DNA of 39,684 bases, taken from contig NZ_SPVF01000117.1 of NCBI RefSeq assembly GCF_004614185.1, forward strand, positions 1 to 39,684, in the 5' to 3' direction. The notes beneath the pieces are model-generated. The model had not been told where the DNA came from. It did no database searches and saw only the letters and a program-made list of their open reading frames with translations. This DNA is from Zemynaea arenosa. GTDB lineage: Bacteria > Pseudomonadota > Gammaproteobacteria > Burkholderiales > Burkholderiaceae_D. The position numbers and the translations under genes were made by a program. This document shows positions 1 through 8,168 of the stretch, piece by piece. Numbering within the stretch: position 1 is the stretch's first letter; every line of letters begins with the position of its first letter.

Positions 1-89
1 TTGGCACTTCGATGCCGTAAATCTAGGGTGGGGGCGTCCATCCCATTGGTTGAGGCAGCGCAAAGGTGGGGCGGGGTGTTGCCGGAGGG
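1..89. other. Window edge, no gene seen
   Basis: These bases lie downstream of the minus-strand thioredoxin-like gene that ends at 90. I see no convincing start, RNA gene or terminator hairpin. The plus-strand frame is open from base 1 through to the end of tsaB, but its product upstream of 598 resembles nothing and it lies antisense to the thioredoxin-like gene. Confidence 0.4.
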
Positions 90-515
90 TCAGCCGGGGG
101 CGTTCAGGAGCTGGCGCAGGTTGCACTCGGACTGCCAGGTGCGGCGTTCGGCGGTGCTTTGGGCCTGGCGTTGCAGCTCGGCGTCGGGCAGCTCGGCGAT
201 GGACTGGATCATGCGGTCGGCGACGGCGGGGTCGGGGAGCATGGTGCCGAAGAAGGCGACCGTGTCGTGGCGCTGGATCAGCAGGGTGGGGAAGTTGTCG
301 ACATCGAGGTCTCCCACGATGTCGGCATGGTCTTCGATGTCGACCCACAGGAACACCATGTCCGGATGTTTTGACGCCAGCGTTTCGAACGACGTGCGGT
401 ACGAGCCGCATGTGCCGCACCAGGCCGCGCACAGGCAGGCCACGACCAGGCGGTCGCTGTGGATGGCGGCGGACACCGTGGCGCGGTTGTCCTGTTCAAG
501 CGTCAGGCTGTACAT
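90..515 (-). CDS. Thioredoxin-like protein
   Basis: A 141-residue protein with a thioredoxin fold and the redox motif W32-C-G-T-C36, where classical thioredoxin has CGPC. The cis-Pro region is visible as NFPTLLI further on. There is no signal peptide, so it should act in the cytoplasm as a disulfide reductase or thiol-linked chaperone partner; the substrate is unknown. The C-terminal 35 residues are polar and rich in Gln/Arg, longer than a minimal thioredoxin. It is divergent from tsaB across an 82-bp gap. No Shine-Dalgarno sequence precedes the ATG; a TAGAAT hexamer ends 6 nt before it, so the mRNA may be leaderless. Family assignment is firm, specific role is not. Confidence 0.88.
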   Translation of the reverse strand: MYSLTLEQDNRATVSAAIHSDRLVVACLCAAWCGTCGSYRTSFETLASKHPDMVFLWVDIEDHADIVGDLDVDNFPTLLIQRHDTVAFFGTMLPDPAVADRMIQSIAELPDAELQRQAQSTAERRTWQSECNLRQLLNAPG

Positions 516-521
516 GAGCGT

Positions 522-527
522 ATTCTA
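522..527 (-). promoter_or_regulatory. -10 element of thioredoxin-like gene
   Basis: On the minus strand TAGAAT (5 of 6 to TATAAT) lies 6 nt before the ATG at 515. Transcription starting 6-7 nt after a -10 would begin at or next to the start codon, giving a leaderless mRNA. No clear -35 is visible. Confidence 0.45.
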
Positions 528-553
528 CCGCGCCCGTCCGGCGCTTACGCACT

Positions 554-571
554 TGCACCCTCGCGGGTGCA
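554..571. promoter_or_regulatory. Inverted repeat between divergent promoters
   Basis: TGCACCC-TCGC-GGGTGCA is a perfect 7-bp inverted repeat with a 4-bp centre, 14 bp upstream of the tsaB -10 and 27 bp upstream of the opposing -10. Its position over the tsaB -35 region would suit a DNA-binding regulator. It could also form an RNA hairpin if transcribed. Confidence 0.35.
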
Positions 572-584
572 GGGGCGGGCAGGG

Positions 585-590
585 TAAAAT
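585..590 (+). promoter_or_regulatory. -10 element of tsaB operon
   Basis: TAAAAT ends 7 nt before the tsaB ATG at 598. No Shine-Dalgarno sequence fits in the gap. The 14-mer GGTAAAATACCGGC around it recurs exactly at 5233-5246 upstream of alr, which supports a promoter core. Confidence 0.5.
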
Positions 591-597
591 ACCGGCC

Positions 598-1305
598 ATG
601 TCCCTCATCCTTGCCATCGAAACTTCGTCCGAGCTGGCCTCGTGCGCGCTGCTGTCCGGCGACAGCGTGAGCGCGCGCGAATCGTCGGGCGTGCGCACCC
701 ATTCCGCGTCGGTCCTGCCTATGGCGCAGGAGCTGCTGGCGGAGGCTGGAGTCACGCTGGCGCAGGTCGATGCGATCGCCTTTGGCTCTGGGCCCGGGTC
801 GTTCACCGGCGTGCGCACGGCCTGCGGTGTGGCGCAGGGGCTTGCGTTTGGCGCGGGATTGCCGGTGGTGCCGGTGGTGACCTTGCCGGCGATGGCGCTG
901 GCGTGCCAGCAGCGGACCGGTGCCACCGATGTCCTCGTGGTGCTGGATGCGCGCATGGGAGAGGTGTATTGGGCCCAGTACCGGATCGTGGATGGGCGGT
1001 GGACCACGGTGATGGAGCCGGCGCTGTCGGCGCCCGGCGCGGTGGCGCCTGTCGAAGTGGCGGGGCTGGCCGCATGCGGCAACGGCTTCGCTGCGTACCC
1101 CGATGCATTGTCGGACCGGCCGTTCGCTGTGGACGCGCATGCGGACATCCTGCCGCACGCGCGGCAGATCGCGCAGCTGGCGGCCATTGAATTCGCGGCG
1201 GGGCGCACGGTGACGGCCGCCCAGGCGCAGCCGCTCTACCTGCGCAACAAGGTCGCCTACACGTCGGCCGAACGCCAGGCCATCAACGCGCGGGACGCGG
1301 CATGA
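598..1305 (+). CDS. tsaB: TsaB, tRNA t6A biosynthesis partner
   Basis: A 235-residue ASKHA-fold protein, close to the E. coli length. It starts with the family signature LAIETSS (residues 5-11) and carries GPGSFTGVR at 65-73. TsaB pairs with the catalytic TsaD and with TsaE in adding threonylcarbamoyl to A37 of ANN-decoding tRNAs in the cytoplasm; TsaB itself is not catalytic. The reading frame is open to base 1, but the family N-terminus begins at the ATG at 598. It overlaps rimI by ATGA (1302-1305). The tsaB-rimI linkage is common and links tRNA modification with ribosomal protein acetylation. Identity is confident; the start is set by homology because no ribosome binding site is visible. 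Confidence 0.95.
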   Translation: MSLILAIETSSELASCALLSGDSVSARESSGVRTHSASVLPMAQELLAEAGVTLAQVDAIAFGSGPGSFTGVRTACGVAQGLAFGAGLPVVPVVTLPAMALACQQRTGATDVLVVLDARMGEVYWAQYRIVDGRWTTVMEPALSAPGAVAPVEVAGLAACGNGFAAYPDALSDRPFAVDAHADILPHARQIAQLAAIEFAAGRTVTAAQAQPLYLRNKVAYTSAERQAINARDAA

Positions 1306-1769
1306 GCGTCGCGCCCGATCAGCTGTCCTTCGCTACGGCGTCCATGACGCTGGCGGACCTGGACGAGGTGCTGGCGCTGGAGGAATCGGTCTATCCCTAT
1401 CCCTGGAGCCGCGCGAACTTCGCCGATTCCGTCGATGCGGGGTATGACACCACGGTGCTGCGCGACGATGAGGGTCAATTGGTTGGCTACTTCCTCGTCA
1501 TGTGCGCGGTGGACGAAGCGCATCTGCTGAACGTGGCCGTGGCCGCGGGGCGGCAGGGGCAGGGGATCGGGCGGCATCTGCTGGACCGGGTGTGCGCCTG
1601 CGCGCGGGCGCATGGGATGGAGTCGGTGCTGCTGGAAGTGCGTCCGTCCAACGAGCGCGCGCTCAAGGTCTACAACGAGTACGGCTTCGTGCAGATCGGC
1701 CGCCGCAAGGCCTACTACCCGGCGGCGGGCGGGCGCGAAGATGCGATCGTGATGAGGTACACGCTGTGA
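1302..1769 (+). CDS. rimI: RimI, ribosomal protein bS18 N-alpha-acetyltransferase
   Basis: A 155-residue GNAT acetyltransferase. The acetyl-CoA pyrophosphate loop is R84-Q-G-Q-G-I-G90, followed by the RimI hallmark LEVRPSNERA at 111-120 and YNEYGF at 124-129. RimI acetylates the N-terminal Ala of ribosomal protein S18 and can act on other N-termini. It begins in the ATGA overlap with tsaB and ends in a GTGA overlap (1766-1769) with the next gene, so translation is probably coupled along the operon. The protein has a short N-terminal addition of about 8 residues compared with the shortest family members. RimI fits better than a generic GNAT because of both the motif and the TsaB neighbour. Confidence 0.93.
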   Translation: MSVAPDQLSFATASMTLADLDEVLALEESVYPYPWSRANFADSVDAGYDTTVLRDDEGQLVGYFLVMCAVDEAHLLNVAVAAGRQGQGIGRHLLDRVCACARAHGMESVLLEVRPSNERALKVYNEYGFVQIGRRKAYYPAAGGREDAIVMRYTL

Positions 1770-2902
1770 CCGACTCTCGCACCACAGCCTTCCTGCGCGA
1801 GATGGGCATCGGACCGCTGTGGCTCGTCCGCGGCCAGCCTGACGCGGCGGCCCCGGATACCGCCGCTGACGCGCCTCTGACTGCTGCGCCCAGCGCTGCG
1901 ACTGCAATCAACGAGGTGTCTTCGCCTGCGCCCGGGCAGCATGCATCGGCGCCCGCGCCGTCTGCGCCCGCCTGGCCAGCTTCCGCATCCGCGCAGCCTC
2001 CATCCGCGCCCTTGCAGCCCCCTCCCAGCGAGACTGCGCCCGGTGCCGCGCCCGCGCCGGGGCAGCCCGCTGCAGCGTCCACACTCGCCACGCCGCCCGC
2101 GCCGCGCGCGTCGTCCGTTCCCTCCGAATCCGCCTGGGATGACGACGCTCACGAGGACACGCCAGCGCGTCCTCCCGCGCACAAACGCACGCCCGACCCG
2201 GCGGACCGGCCATCGGCCCACGTCCCGCTGAACTACGCCGTGCAAGGCGCCCCGGTCACCCACGACCCAGCCGCCGACAATGCCCAGCCTGAGGCCACTC
2301 CCGAAGAGATTGCGCAGATGGACTGGCCTCAGCTGCACGCCGCCATCGCCAACTGCCGCCGCTGCGGCGCGTACCGCCAGGGCGCGCAACCGGTGCTTGG
2401 CAGCGGCCCCGCGCAAGCCCGCTGGCTGGTGAGCGCCGGCGCCACCACCGCCGCTGACGAAAAGGACAATACCCCCGTCGCCGGAGACGCCGGCAAGCTG
2501 CTGGCCAACATGCTGGCCGCCGCCGGCCTCTCGCAAGCGGACGAGGTGTACGTCACGAACCTGATCAAGTGCCGCCCCACGACGGGCACTGGTGCTGACC
2601 GCGCCCCCACGGCGGAAGAAGCGCAGGCCTGCCGCCCGTTCATCGAGCGCGAAATCGCCCTGACCGGCGCGCGCACGGTCGTCACCCTCGGCCAGATCGC
2701 CGCGAACGCCTTGCTTGCGCGTCCGCTGCAGGAACCATTGGCCAGCGCCCGCGGCACAGTCCACACCATCGCCGCAGGACCAAACAGCGTGCCGCTGATC
2801 CCCACCCTGCATCCCGGCGAACTGCTGCGCCGCGGCCAGGACAAAGCCCTCGCCTGGGCCGATCTGTGCCTCGCCAAGGCCGCCGATGCGGGACGAAGCT
2901 GA
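1766..2902 (+). CDS. Uracil-DNA glycosylase family 4/5-like protein with long Pro/Ala-rich N-terminus
   Basis: A 378-residue protein from the GTG at 1766, preceded by GAGGT 7 nt upstream; an ATG at 1802 is an alternative. Residues 30-190 are low-complexity Pro/Ala/Ser and probably disordered. The UDG domain (about 190-370) keeps four cysteines suitable for the 4Fe-4S cluster (C197, C200, C269, C289), a GDAGKLL segment and a HPGELLR motif matching the family HPxxLLR. Family motif A (GEAPG plus ED) is not recognisable: the segment reads SAGATTAADEKDN. Family members excise uracil from DNA after cytosine deamination. Here cluster binding looks intact but catalysis is uncertain. It overlaps rimI by 4 nt and the next gene by 17 nt. 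Confidence 0.85.
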   Translation: MTDSRTTAFLREMGIGPLWLVRGQPDAAAPDTAADAPLTAAPSAATAINEVSSPAPGQHASAPAPSAPAWPASASAQPPSAPLQPPPSETAPGAAPAPGQPAAASTLATPPAPRASSVPSESAWDDDAHEDTPARPPAHKRTPDPADRPSAHVPLNYAVQGAPVTHDPAADNAQPEATPEEIAQMDWPQLHAAIANCRRCGAYRQGAQPVLGSGPAQARWLVSAGATTAADEKDNTPVAGDAGKLLANMLAAAGLSQADEVYVTNLIKCRPTTGTGADRAPTAEEAQACRPFIEREIALTGARTVVTLGQIAANALLARPLQEPLASARGTVHTIAAGPNSVPLIPTLHPGELLRRGQDKALAWADLCLAKAADAGRS

Positions 2903-3833
2903 CAGCTACCAGGCGTCCTTCACACGCCGTTTCAGCGGCCTGACAAACCCGCACGTACGCGCCCTCGCGTGGCTGCTGGACTCACCGGATTTGCTCGACC
3001 CCTTGCACCCGCACTGGCAGGGCCGCATCGCCACGCTTCCTGCGCTCGATGAAAGCGCAACCAAATGGTTGCATATTCTCGACCGTGATCCCGCGCCGCT
3101 CGAAGAGGCGTTGGGAGACCGCGTCTACACCCGATTGGGCCTGTACGCCGAAAAGCTGATGGCCTTCTACTTCCGCACCCGTGGAGAGCTGATCGCGCAT
3201 GGCCTGCAAGTGCGCGCCGAGCGCAATGCCACGATCGGCGAGTTCGACTTCCTGCTCGACGCAGGTGGCGGCGCCGCACGCCACATCGAATTCGCTACCA
3301 AGTTCTATCTGCTGGAAGGCGTGGCGCCGGACGCGCTGGAAACCCTGGTCGGCCCCAACCTGGCCGATAGCCTCGGCCAGAAGATGCGCAAGATCACCAG
3401 CAAGCAGCTGGAACTGAGCCACCATCCCGCCGCACAAGCCGTGCTGCCGCGGCCCGTGGTCCAGGCGCAGGCATTGGTGAAAGGCTGGCTGTTCTACCCG
3501 CGCGGAACCGTGAGTGGCGTGGAAGGCCTGACGCCCAACCATTGCCGCGGCACCTGGTGCGCGGCCGACGAGCTCGATCACCTCTCCGGCGACCACTTCG
3601 TGCACCTTCCGCGCCTGCAGTGGCTCGCTCCCTATCGAACAGTCGACAACAACGAGGTCCTCGACCGCGCCACGCTGGCACAAGCGGTCGACGCGCACTT
3701 CTCCGGCCCACCCGCGCTGCCGATGCTGGTGGCCTCCATGCGCCATGAGCACGGTGCCTGGCACGAATGCGCCCGCGCCTTCATCGTGCCCCTCGACTGG
3801 CGCACCCGCGCCGCCAACCGCCGCGTGGGGTGA
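2886..3833 (+). CDS. DUF1853 family protein
   Basis: A 315-residue protein that I recognise as DUF1853, a family of unknown function. GEFDFLL (118-124) is followed by HIEFATKF (133-140), giving acidic residues E119/D121 and an E135-x3-K139 pair on a predicted strand. The arrangement is reminiscent of the PD-(D/E)XK nuclease core, but this is a visual resemblance only. It overlaps the UDG-like gene by 17 nt and so is probably translated from the same mRNA, which would be consistent with a DNA-related role. No signal peptide or membrane segment is visible. The ATG at 2886 gives an N-terminus (NPHVRALAWLL) typical of the family. Confidence 0.85.
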   Translation: MRDEADSYQASFTRRFSGLTNPHVRALAWLLDSPDLLDPLHPHWQGRIATLPALDESATKWLHILDRDPAPLEEALGDRVYTRLGLYAEKLMAFYFRTRGELIAHGLQVRAERNATIGEFDFLLDAGGGAARHIEFATKFYLLEGVAPDALETLVGPNLADSLGQKMRKITSKQLELSHHPAAQAVLPRPVVQAQALVKGWLFYPRGTVSGVEGLTPNHCRGTWCAADELDHLSGDHFVHLPRLQWLAPYRTVDNNEVLDRATLAQAVDAHFSGPPALPMLVASMRHEHGAWHECARAFIVPLDWRTRAANRRVG

Positions 3834-3877
3834 GTGGGCTACATGGAATCAAAGTGAGGCGCGCGGTGCGCCAGTGA

Positions 3878-5140
3878 TCAGTGCTTATGCTCGCCGATCA
3901 GCGCCAGCGCGTCGTGTTCGCGCTGGTTGAGGGCATGGCGCTTCATGATGAAGAACATGGAGCCGGAGATGAACAGGCCAAACAGGACGATGATGGCATT
4001 CAGGTTCAGGTCCAGCGTGATCATTGCCGCATACACGGCCAGCATCGTCAGGATGCACAGGTTCTCGTTGAAGTTCTGCACCGCGATCGAATGACCGGCG
4101 CTCATCAGCACGTGGCCGCGGTGCTGGAGCAAAGCATTCATCGGCACCACGAAAAAGCCTGAAATCGCCCCCACCGCAATCAGCATCGGATACGCGATGG
4201 CCTGCGAATGCACCAGCACCATCAGCATCACGATAATCCCCATCAGGATCCCGAGCGGCAGCACCGTCAGCGACTTGCGCAGCGGGATCAGCTTGGCCGC
4301 CGCCGCCGCGCCGATCGCCATGCCGATGGCCACCACGCCCACCAGCCGGGTGGCTTTATCGAACGGCAGATGCAGCGCCTTGTCCGCCCATTTCAGCACG
4401 ATGAATTGCAGCGTCGCCCCGGCACCCCAGAACAGGGTGGTGACGGCCAGCGAAATCTGGCCCAGCTTGTCGCGCCATAGCGTGGAACAGCAATTGGAAA
4501 AGTCGGCAATCAGCCGCACCGGATTGCGTTCCTGGTGCTCATAACGCGCCCCGGTATCGGGAATCTTCCAGTTGCACAGCGTTGCAAAGGCATAGATGCC
4601 CACCACCACCCACAGCGCCGCTTCCGGCGGCGTATCCACCCCAAGATCGAGCACCGGAAAATCGAATCCCAGCAGCGCCCTGGAGACGGATTCGCTGAAC
4701 AGCGCTCCGCCCAGCACCGTGCCGAGAATGATGGACATCACGGTCAAGCCTTCGATCCAGCCATTGGCCGGCACCAGCTTTTCCGCCGGCAGCAGCTCGG
4801 TGAGAATCCCATACTTGGCGGGCGAATACACCGCCGCGCCAAAACCGACCACCGCGTACGCAACCAGCGGATGCACATGCGCGAACAGCAGCATGCAGCC
4901 CGCGATCTTGACGGTATTCGCAATGAACATCACCCGGCCCTTCGGCAACGCATCCGCGAAGGCGCCCACGAAGGCGGCCAGCAGGATATAGAAGAGAACG
5001 AAGGAGAGCTTGAGCAGCGGGGTGAAGAATGCGGGAGCCTTCATGGAGGTGAGCAGCGCAATCGCCACGAACAACAGGGCATTGTCCGCCAGCGACGAGA
5101 AAAACTGCGCCGCCATGATGGTATAAAAACCACGATTCAT
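3878..5140 (-). CDS. lplT: LplT, lysophospholipid transporter (MFS)
   Basis: A 420-residue major facilitator protein with about 12 hydrophobic segments. The N-terminus (FYTIMAAQFFSSLADNALL) and the SPAKYGILTELLP segment are characteristic of LplT. In E. coli LplT flips lysophosphatidylethanolamine inward across the plasma membrane for reacylation by the acyltransferase Aas. No acyltransferase gene lies beside it here, so it stands alone, convergent with the DUF1853 gene (44-bp gap) and divergent from alr. A minus-strand TATAAA at 5171-5176 gives a plausible -10, with a leader of about 25 nt. The ATG at 5140 is the natural family start. Confidence 0.92.
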   Translation of the reverse strand: MNRGFYTIMAAQFFSSLADNALLFVAIALLTSMKAPAFFTPLLKLSFVLFYILLAAFVGAFADALPKGRVMFIANTVKIAGCMLLFAHVHPLVAYAVVGFGAAVYSPAKYGILTELLPAEKLVPANGWIEGLTVMSIILGTVLGGALFSESVSRALLGFDFPVLDLGVDTPPEAALWVVVGIYAFATLCNWKIPDTGARYEHQERNPVRLIADFSNCCSTLWRDKLGQISLAVTTLFWGAGATLQFIVLKWADKALHLPFDKATRLVGVVAIGMAIGAAAAAKLIPLRKSLTVLPLGILMGIIVMLMVLVHSQAIAYPMLIAVGAISGFFVVPMNALLQHRGHVLMSAGHSIAVQNFNENLCILTMLAVYAAMITLDLNLNAIIVLFGLFISGSMFFIMKRHALNQREHDALALIGEHKH

Positions 5141-5170
5141 TCGTTACTTTGAAAATCCAGTGTGGGTTGC

Positions 5171-5176
5171 TTTATA
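5171..5176 (-). promoter_or_regulatory. -10 element of lplT
   Basis: Minus-strand TATAAA lies 30 nt upstream of the lplT ATG, in the divergent lplT/alr gap. A good -35 is not visible. Confidence 0.45.
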
Positions 5177-5230
5177 CCATGAATACAACGCCCGCCAAAG
5201 AAAATGCACCCCTGCGGAACGGGCTTGCGT

Positions 5231-5245
5231 CCGGTAAAATACCGG
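5231..5245 (+). promoter_or_regulatory. alr promoter core within inverted repeat
   Basis: CCGGTA-AAA-TACCGG is a perfect 6-bp inverted repeat that contains a TAAAAT -10 at 5235-5240. The core GGTAAAATACCGGC also precedes tsaB. Transcription would start near 5247, leaving a leader of about 34 nt with no evident Shine-Dalgarno sequence before alr. Confidence 0.5.
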
Positions 5246-5280
5246 CTTTGTCTGCATAGCCATTACCCGCTCCGAACCCC

Positions 5281-6390
5281 ATGCCCAGGCCGATTTCCGC
5301 CACCATCCATCTCGACGCGATGGCGCACAACCTGTCCCGCGCGCGCGCCTGCGCACCGGGTGCCAAAGTCTGGGCCGTGGTGAAGGCGAATGCCTATGGC
5401 CACGGGCTGGAACGCGGCCTGCGTGGCTTCGCGGCCGCCGATGGCCTGGCGCTGATCGAGACCGAGAACGCGCTTCTGCTCCGTGAGCTGGGCTGGCAGG
5501 GCCCGGTCATGCTCCTGGAGGGCATCTTCGAAGCCGCGGACGCCCCCCTGCTGGCCCGCCACGGCATCACCTCCGCCGTCCACTGCATCGAGCAGATCGA
5601 GATCCTTGAGCGCGCCAACCTGCAGCAGCCCGTCGACTGCTTCCTCAAGATGAATACGGGGATGAACCGCCTCGGTTTCAAGCCCGAAACCTACCGCGCG
5701 GCGTACGAACGCCTGCGCGCCATCCCGGCCGTGCGCAACATCGGCCTGATGACCCACTTCGCCAATGCGGACGAACTGGCCCATCCGCGCGTCACCATCA
5801 CCGAGCAGATCGAGCGTTTCCAGCGAGGCGCGGACGGCATCCCGGGTGAGCGCAGCCTGTGTAATTCGGGCGGCGTGCTGCTGCGCCAGAGGCTCAGCGG
5901 CGCGCTGGCCGACGACTGGGTCCGCCCCGGCATCATGCTGTACGGCGGCACTCCGGGCGGCATGACGGCGGCCGAACACGGCCTGCTGCCCGCCATGACG
6001 CTGGCATCGGAGATCATCGGCGTGCAGGAACTGCAGGCCGGAGACTGCGTCGGCTACGGCAGCCACTTCACCGCCGAGCGCCCGATGCGCGTCGGCGTGG
6101 TCGCCTGCGGCTATGCGGACGGCTACCCGCGCCATGCGCCGCACGGGACCCCGATCCTGGTGGACGGCGTGCGCACCACGCTGGCGGGGCGCGTGTCGAT
6201 GGACATGCTGGCCGTGGACCTGACGCCGGTGCCGCAGGCGCGCATCGGCAGCCAGGTGACGCTGTGGGGCCGCGGCCTTCCGATTGACGACGTGGCCCAC
6301 GCTGCAGGCACCATCGGCTATGAGCTGATGTGCGCCGTCGCGCCGCGCGTGCGGATGGCGGAGGCGGATGTGGGAGCGCAGCATGGCTAA
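5281..6390 (+). CDS. alr: Alanine racemase
   Basis: A 369-residue fold-type III PLP enzyme that interconverts L- and D-alanine, supplying D-Ala for peptidoglycan. The PLP lysine is K35 in [10 protein letters not shown]; the second catalytic base is Y259 in [17 protein letters not shown] and LAGRVSMDM are further family motifs. Length is normal. It overlaps radA by 8 nt, so the two are probably co-transcribed. There is no dadA (D-amino acid dehydrogenase) next to it, which favours the biosynthetic Alr role over catabolic DadX. Confidence 0.95.
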   Translation: MPRPISATIHLDAMAHNLSRARACAPGAKVWAVVKANAYGHGLERGLRGFAAADGLALIETENALLLRELGWQGPVMLLEGIFEAADAPLLARHGITSAVHCIEQIEILERANLQQPVDCFLKMNTGMNRLGFKPETYRAAYERLRAIPAVRNIGLMTHFANADELAHPRVTITEQIERFQRGADGIPGERSLCNSGGVLLRQRLSGALADDWVRPGIMLYGGTPGGMTAAEHGLLPAMTLASEIIGVQELQAGDCVGYGSHFTAERPMRVGVVACGYADGYPRHAPHGTPILVDGVRTTLAGRVSMDMLAVDLTPVPQARIGSQVTLWGRGLPIDDVAHAAGTIGYELMCAVAPRVRMAEADVGAQHG

Positions 6391-7762
6391 GGCCAAGACC
6401 AACTACACCTGCAGCGAGTGCGGCGGCATCAGCGCCCGCTGGACCGGCCAATGCGGCTCCTGCCAGGCCTGGAACACGCTGGTGGAAACCGCCATCGAGG
6501 CGCCGAGCCAGAACCGCTACTCCCAACAACCGCAGCACAAATCCTTGGCGCAGACCGCGCCCGTCCTCTCGCTGGCGGACATCGAAGCCATCGACGTGCC
6601 GCGCTTCGGCACCGGCATCGATGAATTCGACCGTGTGCTGGGCGGCGGCCTGGTGGCCGGTGGCGTGGTGCTGATCGGCGGCGACCCGGGCATCGGCAAA
6701 TCGACGCTGCTGTTGCAGGCCCTGTCCAGCCTCTCGCGCACCCGCAACGTGCTGTATGTGAGCGGCGAGGAGTCCGGCGCCCAGATCGCGCTGCGCGCGC
6801 GCCGCCTGAACGTGGAGGCGAAAGAACTCAAGCTGCAGGCCGAGATCCAGCTCGAGAAGATCCTCGGGACGCTGGCGGACCTGAAGCCCGAGGTGGCGGT
6901 GATCGACTCGATCCAGACCCTGTACTCGGATGCGCTGACCTCCGCTCCCGGATCGGTGGCCCAGGTGCGCGAATGCGCGGCCCAGCTCACGCGCGTGGCC
7001 AAGCAGTCCGGCGTGACGATCATCCTGGTCGGCCACGTGACGAAGGAGGGCGCGCTGGCCGGTCCGCGCGTGCTGGAGCACATCGTGGACACGGTGCTGT
7101 ACTTCGAGGGCGACACGCAATCGAGCTTCCGCCTGGTCCGCGCCATCAAGAACCGCTTCGGCGCGGTCAACGAACTCGGTGTGTTCGCGATGACGGAGAA
7201 GGGCTTGAAGGGCGTCTCCAATCCCTCGGCCCTGTTCCTGTCGCAGCACGACAGCCAGGTCCCCGGCTCGTGCGTGATGGTGACGCAGGAAGGCACCCGT
7301 CCGCTGCTGGTGGAAGTGCAGGCGCTGGTCGACACCAGCCATTTGCCCAACGCGCGCCGCCTGTCGGTGGGCCTGGAGCAGAACCGTCTCGCGATGCTGC
7401 TGGCGGTGCTGCACCGGCACGCGGGCATCGCGGCCTTCGACCAGGACGTCTTTATCAACGCGGTCGGCGGTGTCAAAATCACGGAACCCGCGGCCGACCT
7501 GGCGGTGCTCCTGGCGATTAACTCCTCGATGCGCAACAAGGCGCTGCCGCGCGGGCTGGTGGTGTTCGGTGAAGTCGGCCTGGCGGGCGAGATCCGCCCG
7601 GCGCCGCGCGGGCAGGAGCGCCTGCGCGAGGCGGCCAAGCTGGGGTTCTCGATCGCCGTGATCCCCAAGGCCAACGCGCCGCGCCAGGCCATCGAGGGCA
7701 TGAAGATCGTGGCGGTGGAGCGGATCGACGAAGCCTTCACCAAGCTGCGCGAACTGGATTAA
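6383..7762 (+). CDS. radA: RadA/Sms DNA repair helicase
   Basis: A 459-residue protein from the ATG at 6383; an in-frame ATG 15 nt upstream is less likely because family members begin next to the zinc finger. Order of domains: C4 zinc finger (C10, C13, C24, C27), RecA-like ATPase with Walker [11 protein letters not shown] at about 99-108, the RadA-specific KNRFG motif at 256-260, and a C-terminal Lon-protease-like domain. RadA drives branch migration of recombination intermediates and processes stalled forks. The 8-nt overlap with alr implies one transcript. Assignment is secure. Confidence 0.96.
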   Translation: MAKAKTNYTCSECGGISARWTGQCGSCQAWNTLVETAIEAPSQNRYSQQPQHKSLAQTAPVLSLADIEAIDVPRFGTGIDEFDRVLGGGLVAGGVVLIGGDPGIGKSTLLLQALSSLSRTRNVLYVSGEESGAQIALRARRLNVEAKELKLQAEIQLEKILGTLADLKPEVAVIDSIQTLYSDALTSAPGSVAQVRECAAQLTRVAKQSGVTIILVGHVTKEGALAGPRVLEHIVDTVLYFEGDTQSSFRLVRAIKNRFGAVNELGVFAMTEKGLKGVSNPSALFLSQHDSQVPGSCVMVTQEGTRPLLVEVQALVDTSHLPNARRLSVGLEQNRLAMLLAVLHRHAGIAAFDQDVFINAVGGVKITEPAADLAVLLAINSSMRNKALPRGLVVFGEVGLAGEIRPAPRGQERLREAAKLGFSIAVIPKANAPRQAIEGMKIVAVERIDEAFTKLRELD

Positions 7763-7786
7763 ACAAAAAATCGGAACAAGAACACC

Positions 7787-8107
7787 GTGATCGAAGAACT
7801 CCGCCAATCGCAACGCAAGCCCCTGAAGGTGAAAGCCCTGCTGGCCATGGACGGCCAGCCGCCGGTCGCCGGTCGCACCCTGGACATCAACGCCAACGGC
7901 GTTTGCGTGGCCCAGGAACAGCCCTGCCAGGTGGGCCGCACGGGCACCGTCAAGTTCGACATCTTCTACGACGGCAAACCGAATTCCATCACGGCCAAGG
8001 TCAAGGTCGCGTACTGCATCTTCAGTTCCGGCGAGTTCAAGCTCGGGCTCACCTTCGTGAACCTGGACCTGAGCGCGATGAGCATCGTCGCCAAATACCT
8101 GAAATAG
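7787..8107 (+). CDS. PilZ domain protein with degenerate c-di-GMP motifs
   Basis: A 106-residue single-domain protein starting at GTG 7787, 24 nt after radA. The fold fits PilZ: R10-KPL-K14 stands where RxxxR is expected and D33-INAN-G38 where (D/N)xSxxG is expected. Both motifs deviate (Lys for the second Arg, Asn for Ser), so binding of cyclic di-GMP may be weak or absent. PilZ domains act as c-di-GMP effectors of motility, pili and exopolysaccharide. The fliD-type gene follows 61 nt downstream, which suggests a link to surface motility. The GTG start is weakly supported by GGAACAAG upstream. Confidence 0.8.
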   Translation: MIEELRQSQRKPLKVKALLAMDGQPPVAGRTLDINANGVCVAQEQPCQVGRTGTVKFDIFYDGKPNSITAKVKVAYCIFSSGEFKLGLTFVNLDLSAMSIVAKYLK

Positions 8108-8155
8108 GCCTGTTCAGCCCCGCTGATTCGCGGCTGGCCTGCACTGCCACGGTGG

Positions 8156-8161
8156 CATAAT
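8156..8161 (+). promoter_or_regulatory. -10 element of fliD-like gene
   Basis: CATAAT (5 of 6 to TATAAT), set within GGCA-TAAT-TGCC, ends 7 nt before the ATG at 8169. No ribosome binding site fits between them, so the transcript could be leaderless. Confidence 0.4.
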
Positions 8162-8168
8162 TGCCATC

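Noticed and set aside
1..597. N-terminal extension of tsaB from base 1
   Set aside because: The frame is open, but it runs antisense to the thioredoxin-like gene and TsaB family proteins start at 598.
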